From the NCBI GenBank assembly GCA_944393215.1, contig CALXZL010000003.1, positions 23,238-87,237 of the forward strand: 64,000 nt of DNA, in the 5' to 3' direction. Each line of letters opens with the position of its first letter. Within the stretch, counting starts at the first letter, position 1. The DNA is from an uncultured Alphaproteobacteria bacterium (GTDB taxonomy: Bacteria > Pseudomonadota > Alphaproteobacteria > RF32 > CAG-239). This document shows, piece by piece, positions 17,463 to 26,387 of the stretch. The notes beneath the pieces were generated by a model. It ran no database searches. It was not told the DNA's origin and saw nothing but the letters and a program-made list of their open reading frames with translations. A program made the position numbers and the translations under genes.

Positions 17463-18827
17463 ATGCCTGCAACATCTATGGACCAGTTGGTCTCTTTGTG
17501 CAAACGTCGTGGTTTCATCTTTCAAAATGCCGATATTTACGGCGGTATGCAAGGGTTGTACGATTACGGTCCGTTGGGCGTTGAACTCAAAAACAACGTT
17601 AAAGCCGCTTGGTGGCGCGCTATGGTTTATGAGCGTGATGATATTGAAGGCTTGGATGCTTCTATCCTTACAAATCGCAAAGTTTTGCATTATTCCGGTC
17701 ACGAAGATACCTTTTCCGATCCAATGACGGACTGCCGCAAATGTAAAGGTCGTTTTCGTGCCGATCATATTAAAGACGGTAAATGCCCGAACTGCGGCTC
17801 TACTGATTTGACCGAGCCTCGCCCGTTTAACTTGATGTTTAAAACCACGGTCGGACCGGTTGAAAATGCTGATAATATTGCTTATTTGCGTCCCGAAACG
17901 GCTCAGGCTATTTTTACCCAATTTCGCAACGTGATTGATTCCACTTCTCGCAAGTTGCCGTTTGGTATCGCCCAAATCGGAAAATCTTTCCGTAATGAAA
18001 TTACGCCGCGTAACTTTATTTTCCGCGTGCGTGAATTTGAACAAGCCGAGCTTGAATATTTTGTTATGCCGGGCGAAGATGAAAAATGGCATGAAATGTG
18101 GAAGGAAGCGCGTATTCAATGGTGGGAAGAGCAGGGCTTGCCGCGTGAACATATGAACATTTATACCACGCCGAAAGATGATTTGGCTCACTATGCCAAA
18201 GCTTGCTATGATATTGAATATCAATTCCCGCATGGTATGGAAGAGTTGGAAGGTATTGCCAACCGTACCGATTATGACTTGGGTAACCACACCAAGGGAC
18301 AAGATGAATTGAACTTAACCGCTCATTGCCACAAAAATCCCGATTCAACGCAAAAACTTTGCATTTTGGATGATAATAATAAGCCGGTTGTGCCGTTTGT
18401 GATTGAACCTTCCATGGGTGTGGATCGTGCCGTTTTGGCTTTGTTGACCGAAGCTTATACCGAAGAAGATTTGGGCAACGGTAACAGCCGTATTGTTTTG
18501 AAACTCAAAAAACACCTTGCGCCGATTAAAGTTGCGGTTATTCCGTTGAAGAAAAACAATGAGCAGATTATGGCTAAATGCCACGAGATTAAAAAGAATT
18601 TGCTCAAACTCGGTATCGGTCGTGTGGCTTTGGAAAATACCGGTAACATCGGTAAGGCTTATCGCCGTCATGATGAAGTCGGTACACCGATTTGCATTAC
18701 GGTTGACTTTGAAACAATTGAGCAACAACCCGAATCGGTAACCATTCGTGACAGAGATACCATGGAGCAACATCGTGTGAATATTGCCGATTTGCCGACT
18801 TATCTCCGTGAATATTTTAATAATTAA
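17463..18827 (+). CDS. glyQS: Glycyl-tRNA synthetase, single-chain (alpha2) type
   Basis: The 454-residue protein charges tRNA-Gly. Hallmarks are the N-terminal [17 protein letters not shown], the Cys pairs around DCRKCKGRF and KCPNCGS, class II motif 2 ([19 protein letters not shown]), [12 protein letters not shown] and motif 3 in [17 protein letters not shown]. This is the homodimeric form shared with archaea and eukaryotes, not the alpha2beta2 form (glyQ plus glyS) common in proteobacteria. GAGG precedes the ATG. A terminator follows at 18834. Confidence 0.96.
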   Translation: MPATSMDQLVSLCKRRGFIFQNADIYGGMQGLYDYGPLGVELKNNVKAAWWRAMVYERDDIEGLDASILTNRKVLHYSGHEDTFSDPMTDCRKCKGRFRADHIKDGKCPNCGSTDLTEPRPFNLMFKTTVGPVENADNIAYLRPETAQAIFTQFRNVIDSTSRKLPFGIAQIGKSFRNEITPRNFIFRVREFEQAELEYFVMPGEDEKWHEMWKEARIQWWEEQGLPREHMNIYTTPKDDLAHYAKACYDIEYQFPHGMEELEGIANRTDYDLGNHTKGQDELNLTAHCHKNPDSTQKLCILDDNNKPVVPFVIEPSMGVDRAVLALLTEAYTEEDLGNGNSRIVLKLKKHLAPIKVAVIPLKKNNEQIMAKCHEIKKNLLKLGIGRVALENTGNIGKAYRRHDEVGTPICITVDFETIEQQPESVTIRDRDTMEQHRVNIADLPTYLREYFNN

Positions 18828-18833
18828 AATCAG

Positions 18834-18871
18834 GAAAAATCCCTTGCTCTTCTCGGGTGAGGGATTTTTTT
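18834..18871 (+). terminator. Rho-independent terminator after glyQS
   Basis: AAAATCCCT and AGGGATTTT pair around a 14-nt loop and are followed by T residues. Confidence 0.8.
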
Positions 18872-18887
18872 GATTCTGAGGTTGCCC

Positions 18888-20918
18888 ATGGGAAATATTC
18901 AACAAGGTTTGGAAAACTTAAAGCGACACATTAAAATTGCGCCCGAAGCTCCCGGTGTGTACCGTATGCTCGGCGAAAATGATGAAGTACTTTATGTGGG
19001 CAAAGCCAAAAATATCAAAAAAAGAATCGTTGCTTATTCTCATTTTGACAAATTGCCCATTCGTTTGCAGCGTATGGTTGCGCAAATAAAACGCATGGAA
19101 TTTATCATTGTGGAAAATGAGGCGAAAGCTTTGCTTATGGAAAATGAGCTGATTAAAGAGCTGGAGCCGAAATATAATATCTTGCTCAAAGATGATAAGA
19201 CTTTTCCGCACCTTGTGATTGACGTTACCTCAAAGTTTCCGAGCTTGCGCAAATATCGCGGCAAACGCCAGGATAAAAACAAATATTTTGGTCCCTTTGC
19301 CAGTGTGACTGCCGTTAACAGCGTGTTGGACATTGTGCAAAAAGCCTTCCTCCTGCGCTCTTGTCGTGACGGAGTGTTTAACAATCGGCAACGTCCTTGT
19401 TTGATGTATCAAATCAAGCGCTGTTCGGCACCTTGCGTCGGCAGAATTTCCGAAGAAGATTATAAACTTCTGGTCAAAGAAGCTATAGATTTTCTGGAAG
19501 GCAAAAATACAAAACTGCAAGAAGAACTCTCAGCTCAAATGAACGAGGCGAGCGAGCGCTTGGATTATGAAACCGCGCTGGTGTTGCGTGACCGCATCAA
19601 AGCTCTTGCTTCGGTTCAACGCGGTAACAAGGTAGAATATGCCGATATTAAATCCGTGGATATGATTGCACTCGTGCGTAAAAATAATCTGGTTTGTATT
19701 CAGGTCTTTTTTATCCGCTCCGGTCAAAACTGCGGTAATGCACCGTATTTCCCCAAGCAGATTGAAGGTGCCGATGATAATGAAATTTTGGAAGCTTTTT
19801 TGAGTAGTTTCTATTCTTCGCACATTCCGCCGAAAGAGATTGTTCTTTCCCAAGAAATTGAGAATAAAGAGTTTTTTGAAGAGGCGCTTTCAACCCGAAT
19901 CAACACTTATCAAAAAGGTAATAAAGCGCATATCATCAATATGGTCAAAGCCAATGCCGAAGCCTCGATTGACCGTAAAATTGCCGAGCAAGCCTCGGTT
20001 AAAAGCAATTTGGAAGAAATGGTCAAATGGTTTGATTTACCCCGTATTCCGCAGCGTATTGAAATTTATGATAACTCGCACAACCAAGGCACCTTTGCCA
20101 TAGGTGCCATGGTTGTTGCCACGCCGGAAGGGTTTGATAAAAAGTCTTATCGGCAGTTTAATATAAAAGAAAGTGACTTCAACCATCGCCAAGAGGAAAA
20201 CGATTTTAAGCGTCATCTAGAGGCGTCTTCCGGTGCTCGAAACTCATGTACCCCAACGTACACTCAAGTTTCTGCGCTCCGTGAGCCACCACTATCGAAT
20301 AGCTTAAAATCGTTTTCCGAAAACGTAGAAGAGCGTCATCCAGAGGCGTCTTCCGGTGCTCGAAATACAATAAATCAATCAGCGACTCAATCTCAAAAAA
20401 TCATCAACCAAGATGACTTTTTGATGATGAAGGAGGTTTTACTTCGTCGTTTTGCACGAATGACGCCGGAAAATAAACCCGATGTTATCCTGCTTGACGG
20501 TGGCTTAGGTCAGCTCCATGCCGTGCACGAAGCTCTCAAAGATTTTGACCTTTCGGGAATTGCTATCATAGCTATTTCTAAAGGTCCAGATCGCAATGCC
20601 GGTAAGGAATTTTATCATCAGCTCGGTAAGGAAAGTTTCTCTTTACCCTTCCAATCGCCAATCGCTTTTTATTTGCAAAATCTGCGTGATGAGGCTCATC
20701 GTTTTGCTATCGGGACACACCGCGCCCGCCGCGCCAAATCTATTTCCAAATCAAAACTTGATGAAATTGAAGGAATCGGAGCAAGGCGGAAGCGTGATTT
20801 ACTCAATTATTTCGGTTCGGTGGAAGAAATTTCGCAATCCAGCATCAAAGATTTGCAAAAAGTTGCCGGTATTAGTAAAAAAACAGCGGAAAAAATTTAT
20901 AATTACTTCCATTTTTAA
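18888..20918 (+). CDS. uvrC: Excinuclease ABC subunit C, with an in-frame repeat insertion
   Basis: UvrC makes both incisions in nucleotide excision repair with UvrA and UvrB. The start is ATG 18888, which has GAGG seven bases upstream; a TTG at 18870 is less likely. A GIY-YIG domain opens the protein (PGVYRMLGENDEVLYVGKAK), followed by the four-Cys region, UVR motif, RNase H-like domain (IEIYDNSHNQG, VILLDGGLGQL) and helix-hairpin-helix repeats (LDEIEGIGARRKRDLLNYFG). Residues about 432-507 are an extra segment not found in ordinary UvrC. It is coded by a palindromic repeat with two copies of EASSGARN and keeps the frame open. Confidence 0.96.
   Translation: MGNIQQGLENLKRHIKIAPEAPGVYRMLGENDEVLYVGKAKNIKKRIVAYSHFDKLPIRLQRMVAQIKRMEFIIVENEAKALLMENELIKELEPKYNILLKDDKTFPHLVIDVTSKFPSLRKYRGKRQDKNKYFGPFASVTAVNSVLDIVQKAFLLRSCRDGVFNNRQRPCLMYQIKRCSAPCVGRISEEDYKLLVKEAIDFLEGKNTKLQEELSAQMNEASERLDYETALVLRDRIKALASVQRGNKVEYADIKSVDMIALVRKNNLVCIQVFFIRSGQNCGNAPYFPKQIEGADDNEILEAFLSSFYSSHIPPKEIVLSQEIENKEFFEEALSTRINTYQKGNKAHIINMVKANAEASIDRKIAEQASVKSNLEEMVKWFDLPRIPQRIEIYDNSHNQGTFAIGAMVVATPEGFDKKSYRQFNIKESDFNHRQEENDFKRHLEASSGARNSCTPTYTQVSALREPPLSNSLKSFSENVEERHPEASSGARNTINQSATQSQKIINQDDFLMMKEVLLRRFARMTPENKPDVILLDGGLGQLHAVHEALKDFDLSGIAIIAISKGPDRNAGKEFYHQLGKESFSLPFQSPIAFYLQNLRDEAHRFAIGTHRARRAKSISKSKLDEIEGIGARRKRDLLNYFGSVEEISQSSIKDLQKVAGISKKTAEKIYNYFHF
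20195..20318. repeat. Palindromic element inserted within uvrC
   Basis: Perfect 17-bp inverted arms GGAAAACGATTTTAAGC (20195-20211) and its complement (20302-20318) bound the element. Imperfect inner pairing adds GGTGCTC/GAGCCACC, GAAACT/AGTTTC and GTAC/GTAC around a CCCAAC turn. The 124-bp unit could fold into a long hairpin. Inserted in frame inside a housekeeping gene, it resembles the palindromic elements described in Rickettsia genes, but the sequence similarity to those was not tested. Confidence 0.8.
20209..20242 (+). repeat. 34-bp direct repeat within uvrC, copy 1
   Basis: This copy and the one at 20332-20365 differ at a single position (CATCT versus CATCC). Both encode (H/P)EASSGARN in the same reading frame. 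The spacing between copies is 123 bp. Confidence 0.9.
20332..20365 (+). repeat. 34-bp direct repeat within uvrC, copy 2
   Basis: Second copy of the repeat starting AGCGTCATCCAGAGGCGTCT. It lies outside the inverted arms, so it may be the remnant of a second, truncated palindromic element. Confidence 0.9.
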
Positions 20919-20976
20919 TTTTAATATTTTACTATATTCGCAGATTGAATTTTATCTTTTTTAGAGGAATCTGAAC

Positions 20977-21699
20977 GTGTATAATTTACCTAACCTTTTG
21001 ACTATTTCCAGAATTATCGTTATTCCGGTTATTTTTTTGGCAATTTATATTCATACAGTTTGGTGGTCGGTCTTGACTGCGGTTTTGTTTATTATTGCTG
21101 CGATTACCGATTATTTTGACGGATATTTGGCTCGCTCTCGTAACGAGACTTCCGTTTTCGGACGTTTACTCGATCCGATTGCCGACAAACTTTTAGTCGT
21201 TTCGGCTTTACTTATCATTGTGGCTAATCGTATGGTCGATGAGATCAGCTATATCCCGGTGTGTATCATTATGTGCCGTGAAATTTTGGTGTCCGGCTTG
21301 CGCGAATTTTTGGCTGAAGTTAAAGTCGGTATGCCCGTTACTCGTTTGGCTAAGTGGAAAACTGGCGTTCAGATGACGGCTCTTTCCATGCTCTTGATGA
21401 GCCGCGTCGGCATTATTCAAATCGGAGATACTTTTATTCCGGTTTGGGGCGTTTTGGGTGAAATTTTGCTTTGGGTTGCCGGTGTTTTAACCTTTATGAC
21501 CGGTTATGATTATTTTCAAAGAGGCTTGGATTATGTTAAAAATTTGGAAGCTCAGAAATCTCAGGTCAAACTGTTGACTTCTAAAAGTCCGGTTAAAGCA
21601 GAAGCCAAAGTTGCTACAAAATCTAAAGCTCAAAAAAAGACAACTAAAAAGTCCGTGCGCAAATCTGCAAAAACTAAAAAAGCAGACAAAGAGGCATAA
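20977..21699 (+). CDS. pgsA: CDP-diacylglycerol-glycerol-3-phosphate 3-phosphatidyltransferase with Lys-rich tail
   Basis: PgsA forms phosphatidylglycerophosphate from CDP-diacylglycerol in the inner membrane. The CDP-alcohol phosphotransferase signature is present: DYFDGYLARSRNETSVFGRL then DPIADKLL. Several membrane segments surround it. The start is GTG 20977 with AGAGGA 8 bases upstream. Residues about 200-240 form a tail of Lys, Ala, Ser and Thr repeats (KSKAQKKTTKKSVRKSAKTK), absent from the textbook enzyme and likely facing acidic lipids or nucleic acid. It lies 11 bp before the response regulator. Confidence 0.94.
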   Translation: MYNLPNLLTISRIIVIPVIFLAIYIHTVWWSVLTAVLFIIAAITDYFDGYLARSRNETSVFGRLLDPIADKLLVVSALLIIVANRMVDEISYIPVCIIMCREILVSGLREFLAEVKVGMPVTRLAKWKTGVQMTALSMLLMSRVGIIQIGDTFIPVWGVLGEILLWVAGVLTFMTGYDYFQRGLDYVKNLEAQKSQVKLLTSKSPVKAEAKVATKSKAQKKTTKKSVRKSAKTKKADKEA

Positions 21700-21710
21700 G
21701 GTTTCGGCTT

Positions 21711-22400
21711 ATGGATAGTCGTAAAGCTCATCTTTTAGTCGTTGATGACGATACCAGATTACGTTCTCTCTTACAGCGTTTCTTAAGAGAGAACGGTTTT
21801 TATGTGTCGGTTGCAAAAAATGCTGTTGAAGCTCGCTCCCAGTTACAGAATTATGTTTTTGATTTGTTGATTGTAGATATTATGATGCCCGGTGAAACCG
21901 GTTTGGAATTTTTGCATAAATTGCGCGATGAAAGTAATATTCCCGTCATAATGCTTACAGCAATGGGAGAAACCGAAGACAGAATCCTCGGTCTGGAGAC
22001 AGGTGCAGATGATTATTTGCCTAAACCTTTTGAACCTAAAGAGTTAGTCTTAAGAATTAAAAATATTTTACGTCGTACTCCCGTCGTTGCCGAAGATGAA
22101 AATAAGGTTTTAAATTTGGGACTTTGTTTTTATGATCTGATAAAAAAAGAATTGTGGTCTAAAAACGGTTCTCTTATTCATATTACTCCGGTTGAACAGT
22201 CTTTATTGAATATTTTGGGACAAAAATCAGGGCAGGTCTTTTCTCGTGAAAAATTGGCTGATATGCTCGGTGCCGGACAAAATCCTCGCTCAATTGATGT
22301 GCAAATTACGCGTTTGCGCAAAAAAATTGAAAAAGATTCTAAAAATCCGCGTTGCCTGCAAACCGTGCGCGGTAAAGGTTATATGTTGCTGCCGTCATAA
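21711..22400 (+). CDS. OmpR-family response regulator
   Basis: The receiver domain has the acidic pocket VDDD (residues 11-14), phospho-acceptor Asp56 in VDIMMPGE, and the conserved Thr and Lys in MLTAMG and YLPKPFEP. The C-terminal winged helix includes LTPVEQSLLNIL-like sequence (HITPVEQSLLNIL) and the wing VRGKGYMLLP. The next gene is its sensor kinase. In alphaproteobacteria this type of pair is often related to osmotic or envelope control; the signal cannot be read from sequence. Confidence 0.93.
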   Translation: MDSRKAHLLVVDDDTRLRSLLQRFLRENGFYVSVAKNAVEARSQLQNYVFDLLIVDIMMPGETGLEFLHKLRDESNIPVIMLTAMGETEDRILGLETGADDYLPKPFEPKELVLRIKNILRRTPVVAEDENKVLNLGLCFYDLIKKELWSKNGSLIHITPVEQSLLNILGQKSGQVFSREKLADMLGAGQNPRSIDVQITRLRKKIEKDSKNPRCLQTVRGKGYMLLPS

Positions 22401-22438
22401 TCCGACGGTGCTTGTTGTTTGCTGTAAAGGAGAAAAAA

Positions 22439-23797
22439 ATGCATATTAAATTTCCCGAAAAAGTGGATAACGGGTTAAGGTATTTGAAACTGAAATTTAT
22501 GCCTAAAACCTTGTTCTTCAGGACAATGCTCTTGATTTTTATTCCTCTGATCGTGGTTCAGGTCGTTTCCATTGTTGCCTTTTTTGACGGTAGTTGGGGC
22601 AGAGTTGGGAGAAGGTTGTCTACCAATTTGACTTCCGACATGGCTTTTATTATGGAATTGAGAGCAAAAACTCCCAATAAATTAAAAGATATTCAGTCGT
22701 TGGCTTTGAAAAATTTTGATTTGGAATATCATTTTTATAACAATAATCAAAAACACAGCGTGATTAATAAAGCCAGCCGTAATAATCGGTTGATTACAGG
22801 TTTCTTGGAAGACTCTCTGCGTTCTAAATTTCCCGATGCCGTGACAAATATTTATATGAGCAAGGGAGAGAAGGATTTAATGGTTTTAATTGATCAACCC
22901 GGTGGGTTATCTCAATTTCAAACTTCATCCAAAAATATTTTCAGCAGTTCTATTTTCGGTTTTGTTCTTTGGATGATTGGTACTTCGGCTCTCCTTTTCT
23001 TGGTTGCGGTGTTGTTCTTACGTATTCAAGTTCGTTCTATTGCGGAGTTGGCTCAAGTGGCGGAAGATTTTGGTAAAGGTATTGATAATAAAGACTTTAA
23101 GCCCTGCGGATCTTCTGAAGTACGTAAAGCGGCGATTGCTTTTATTAAAATGAAGGAACGTATTAATCGTCAGATTAGTGAACGTACACAAATGCTTGCC
23201 GGTGTTTCTCATGATTTACGCACACCATTAACCAGAATGAAATTGCAAAGCACCATGATGCCCGAAGGTCAGGATAAAAAGGATTTCTTGGCTGATATTG
23301 ATGAAATGGAAAAAATGCTTGACGGTTATTTGGCTTTTGTCAGTGGTGAAGGTTCTGAAAAAGCTACGTTTGTAGATATGAATGAACTCATTTTGAGCAT
23401 TATTAATAAATTTAGAAATACTCAAGCTATGATACGCTATTCCACCAATGACCAGGTCAGTGCCATTCAGGGGCGTGAACAGGCTTTGAAACGTGCTTTG
23501 ACTAATATTATTTCCAATGCCTTCCGTTACGGTAAAACTATTGCCGTTAAGCTGGAAAGTAATAATAATAAACTGGAAGTTACTATTGATGATGACGGTC
23601 CGGGTATTCCCGTCGATAAACGAGAAGATGTTTTCAAAGCATTTTATCGTCTTGAGGAATCTCGGAATAAAGAAACCGGCGGTGTGGGACTGGGCTTATC
23701 TATTGCCAAAGACGTGATTACATCTCATGGCGGTAGAATAGAGCTCTTAGATAGTCCTCTCGGAGGGTTGCGCGTTTTGGTATCTATTCCCTTATAA
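22439..23797 (+). CDS. EnvZ-like sensor histidine kinase
   Basis: The start is ATG 22439, six bases after AAAGGAG. Membrane segments at about 25-49 and 172-197 flank a periplasmic domain of about 120 residues and are followed by HAMP. The phospho-acceptor lies in GVSHDLRTPLTRMKLQ (His near 258). The ATPase has N-box NIISNAFRYG, DDDGPGIP and GVGLGLSIAKDVITSHGG. It forms a pair with the upstream response regulator. A terminator follows at 23896. Confidence 0.93.
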   Translation: MHIKFPEKVDNGLRYLKLKFMPKTLFFRTMLLIFIPLIVVQVVSIVAFFDGSWGRVGRRLSTNLTSDMAFIMELRAKTPNKLKDIQSLALKNFDLEYHFYNNNQKHSVINKASRNNRLITGFLEDSLRSKFPDAVTNIYMSKGEKDLMVLIDQPGGLSQFQTSSKNIFSSSIFGFVLWMIGTSALLFLVAVLFLRIQVRSIAELAQVAEDFGKGIDNKDFKPCGSSEVRKAAIAFIKMKERINRQISERTQMLAGVSHDLRTPLTRMKLQSTMMPEGQDKKDFLADIDEMEKMLDGYLAFVSGEGSEKATFVDMNELILSIINKFRNTQAMIRYSTNDQVSAIQGREQALKRALTNIISNAFRYGKTIAVKLESNNNKLEVTIDDDGPGIPVDKREDVFKAFYRLEESRNKETGGVGLGLSIAKDVITSHGGRIELLDSPLGGLRVLVSIPL

Positions 23798-23895
23798 GAC
23801 ACCTTTACGAAAGTTTCTGGGGTTTTATTTATCTTAAAATTTCAGAATCAGGTAAATTAATCTGATATTTTGTTTAGGTGGCAGTCTTTCAAATC

Positions 23896-23933
23896 AAAAA
23901 CGGTTTTAGGAGCATTTCTTAAAACCGTTTTTT
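23896..23933 (+). terminator. Rho-independent terminator
   Basis: AAAAACGGTTTTA and TTAAAACCGTTTTT pair around GGAGCATTTC. It ends the pgsA-response regulator-kinase unit. Confidence 0.85.
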
Positions 23934-24003
23934 GTTAAAATGATTTTAAGACTCTTTCTCTATATATTATTATAGTGTACAAAAGAATCCTGAGGTTAGT
24001 AAT

Positions 24004-26331
24004 ATGGCTGATATGAATCCGAGTGATGTTTCCGATGAGGAATTTGAATATATTGAGTTGGAAGAAGGACAAGAGTTGCCCGAAGGTTACGAATATGAAT
24101 ATGTTGAAGTTCCCGCCGACGAGGTGTCGGAAATGGATGTCGTTAACCGATCTTATGCAATTAATCCCGAAGAGGAAAATTATGATATGGCTTCCGCATC
24201 TGATATTAATGCAGCATTGAGTTCCTCTCAGGAAGAAGATGTGCGTCCGGAAGCTCCTTTCCCGTCTTTTTTAACGGCAGATGCTAATGATGATCAAGTT
24301 GCAGATGTCGTATCGGAAGAAACGGAAGTTTCCGATGCTTCTTATAATAATGAAGAGTGGGTAGAGGTGGATGATGTTCGCGAAACGGATACAAGTCATC
24401 TTCAATTACAACAAGAAGTTAAAGAAGAAGAGTGGCAGTCTCAGGTTGGTTCGGTAGCACCGGTTTCTGATGCGGATACGCAGGATATGACCTTTATGAA
24501 TGCCCCTTCAAATCCTGAAAATTGGCAAGAAGATACTCGTGCGACATATGATTTAAATAGTATACAAGAAGATGTTTCCGATATTCAGTTTAATGATGAA
24601 AAAATTCCCAGTATTGATGTTAATGATTATATTGAGCCTGAAGCCGTTTATAAAACAAGCGATGTCGCTTTAACCGATTTGCCGCAAAATATTTCCGAGA
24701 CACAGACAACCGTTTCCGTGGAAGAGGTTGAGGATAATTCCTTTCTTCCACAGAATTCGGAGACTGAAAATGCTGTGACGGAAAATGATTTTGATAATTT
24801 GAATTTTGAAGAAAATGATGTTTCTTTGGATGAACTTTTGCAAGATGACAATCCTTCTCATGAAGAAATATCTCCTGAAAATATTTTTTCAACAGTAGAA
24901 GATACCGTGGTTGCGAAGGATAATTTATTGCCCACAGAGGAAGTCTTAGAGGTTGAAGAAGTTTCATCAGAGCCGATTGCAGAAAATTTTGTTCAAGAAT
25001 CGGTTAAAACAGAAGAGGTATCCGTGAGTGTGCCGGTCGAAGAAACAATCTTCGTTTCTGATGAAGAACCTTTGGCAAAAGAGATTCCGAGCCATAATGA
25101 AAATTATGTTTCTGATATTTCCGAACAACAGGAGAATATTGAGGTTGCTCCTCTTGCCGTTTCGGATGTTGAAATGGAAGTTATTCCGGATGTTATAACA
25201 TCTGAGCCTGAAATTGAGACTCCGGTTGTACCGACTTTAAACGGAGAAGATATTTGGGAAGAAGTTGATCCTGAGGTTCGTAGTTCCTCCATCCACCCAG
25301 ATACTTTTGAAACGGTTGTCGAGAAGCCTCAGTTATCTGAAGAAACTTTGACAAATGCTAATCAAACGGTTTTTCAATCTGAGCAGGTTATCCGAACCTC
25401 TGATGATGTTGTTGAGCATCTTGATCCGTTGCCGAGTAAATTTCAAATATCAGAGTTTTCTTTGTCAGAGGCAAAGCAAGCAGAGCGTTCTTCTCGTATC
25501 GTTTCTAAGCAAAACGGCGTGCAGGCGTTTAAAGGAGATGATGTTATTTCGGATATTTTACTGTCTGATATTGATTTTGCTCACAATGAATTGGCGGTTT
25601 GGAATTTGATTCTATATCATAAAAGTATTATTCCTTTGGAAAAACAGGTTACGGAGTTAAATCGGGCAGAACAACCTTCTCTTAATCGTTATGCCAGCGT
25701 TATTCAAGGTGGAAATCGCCGGGTAGATTTATTTAATGAAGATAATTTAAAAATTATCAATGCCAGCAATGCTTGTGTTTCGGTCCAGGGGCGTTTTATT
25801 TGTGGTGATTTCGCTTCTAATTCCGGGGTGATTATTGATGATTTTGTCACAATTCCATTGGTCGATTTTGCCGGTAAGAAAATTTCTTTTGAAGAACCTG
25901 TTTCCGGTTTATTAACAGGGGCTGCCGGATTTATTCTCTTTTTCCATAATGTGAAAAATTTGTGGATTCCGAGTTCAGATATTGAGACGGCTGATGCGCA
26001 AAAATTGCAATATAAAATTTCCAGATGGTACAGTGGTACGTTGCATGATAAATATTTTGAGTTTTCGGCTCAATCGGAAAGTGCCGAATTTATCGGAAAT
26101 GATGAGGTCAAATCAATCCACGTTAATGTTAATAACAGTTCTTATGGATGGAATGCCACTTTTGATAACGGAATTTCCATGAATTTACGTGACTTAAGAG
26201 AGTATCAGACCAGATTTGGAAAATTGCCTTCGGCAAATGGTGTTATTTCTTATGGTCAAAAGTCGTTGAAGTTTCAAAATGTTGATCGTATTGTGGTCTA
26301 TGAAGCGGCGCAATATTTCTTTTACAGCTAA
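24004..26331 (+). CDS. Large acidic protein of unknown function
   Basis: I recognise no family. The first about 480 of 775 residues are a strongly acidic, Glu/Asp/Ser/Val-rich, low-complexity region (for example EEFEYIELEEGQELPEGYEY) likely to be disordered. The last about 270 residues look folded, with alternating strands (GRFICGDFASNSGVIIDDFV, then FEEPVSGLLTGAAGFILFFH) and a final VDRIVVYEAAQYFFYS. There is no signal peptide or membrane segment, so it is probably a cytoplasmic scaffold or binding protein. It is a single-gene unit ended by a strong terminator. Confidence 0.75.
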   Translation: MADMNPSDVSDEEFEYIELEEGQELPEGYEYEYVEVPADEVSEMDVVNRSYAINPEEENYDMASASDINAALSSSQEEDVRPEAPFPSFLTADANDDQVADVVSEETEVSDASYNNEEWVEVDDVRETDTSHLQLQQEVKEEEWQSQVGSVAPVSDADTQDMTFMNAPSNPENWQEDTRATYDLNSIQEDVSDIQFNDEKIPSIDVNDYIEPEAVYKTSDVALTDLPQNISETQTTVSVEEVEDNSFLPQNSETENAVTENDFDNLNFEENDVSLDELLQDDNPSHEEISPENIFSTVEDTVVAKDNLLPTEEVLEVEEVSSEPIAENFVQESVKTEEVSVSVPVEETIFVSDEEPLAKEIPSHNENYVSDISEQQENIEVAPLAVSDVEMEVIPDVITSEPEIETPVVPTLNGEDIWEEVDPEVRSSSIHPDTFETVVEKPQLSEETLTNANQTVFQSEQVIRTSDDVVEHLDPLPSKFQISEFSLSEAKQAERSSRIVSKQNGVQAFKGDDVISDILLSDIDFAHNELAVWNLILYHKSIIPLEKQVTELNRAEQPSLNRYASVIQGGNRRVDLFNEDNLKIINASNACVSVQGRFICGDFASNSGVIIDDFVTIPLVDFAGKKISFEEPVSGLLTGAAGFILFFHNVKNLWIPSSDIETADAQKLQYKISRWYSGTLHDKYFEFSAQSESAEFIGNDEVKSIHVNVNNSSYGWNATFDNGISMNLRDLREYQTRFGKLPSANGVISYGQKSLKFQNVDRIVVYEAAQYFFYS

Positions 26332-26342
26332 TACCAGAGCAT

Positions 26343-26372
26343 AAAAAAGGGCTTTTGATAAAGCCCTTTTTT
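26343..26372. terminator. Bidirectional terminator
   Basis: AAAAAAGGGCTT and AAGCCCTTTTTT flank TTGATA, between the acidic-protein gene and the leftward lipoprotein gene. Confidence 0.9.
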
Positions 26373-26387
26373 ATGTGTTTAAGATTT

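Noticed and set aside
17454..18302. 282-codon frame on the minus strand across glyQS
   Set aside because: It is an antisense shadow of the well-supported glycyl-tRNA synthetase.
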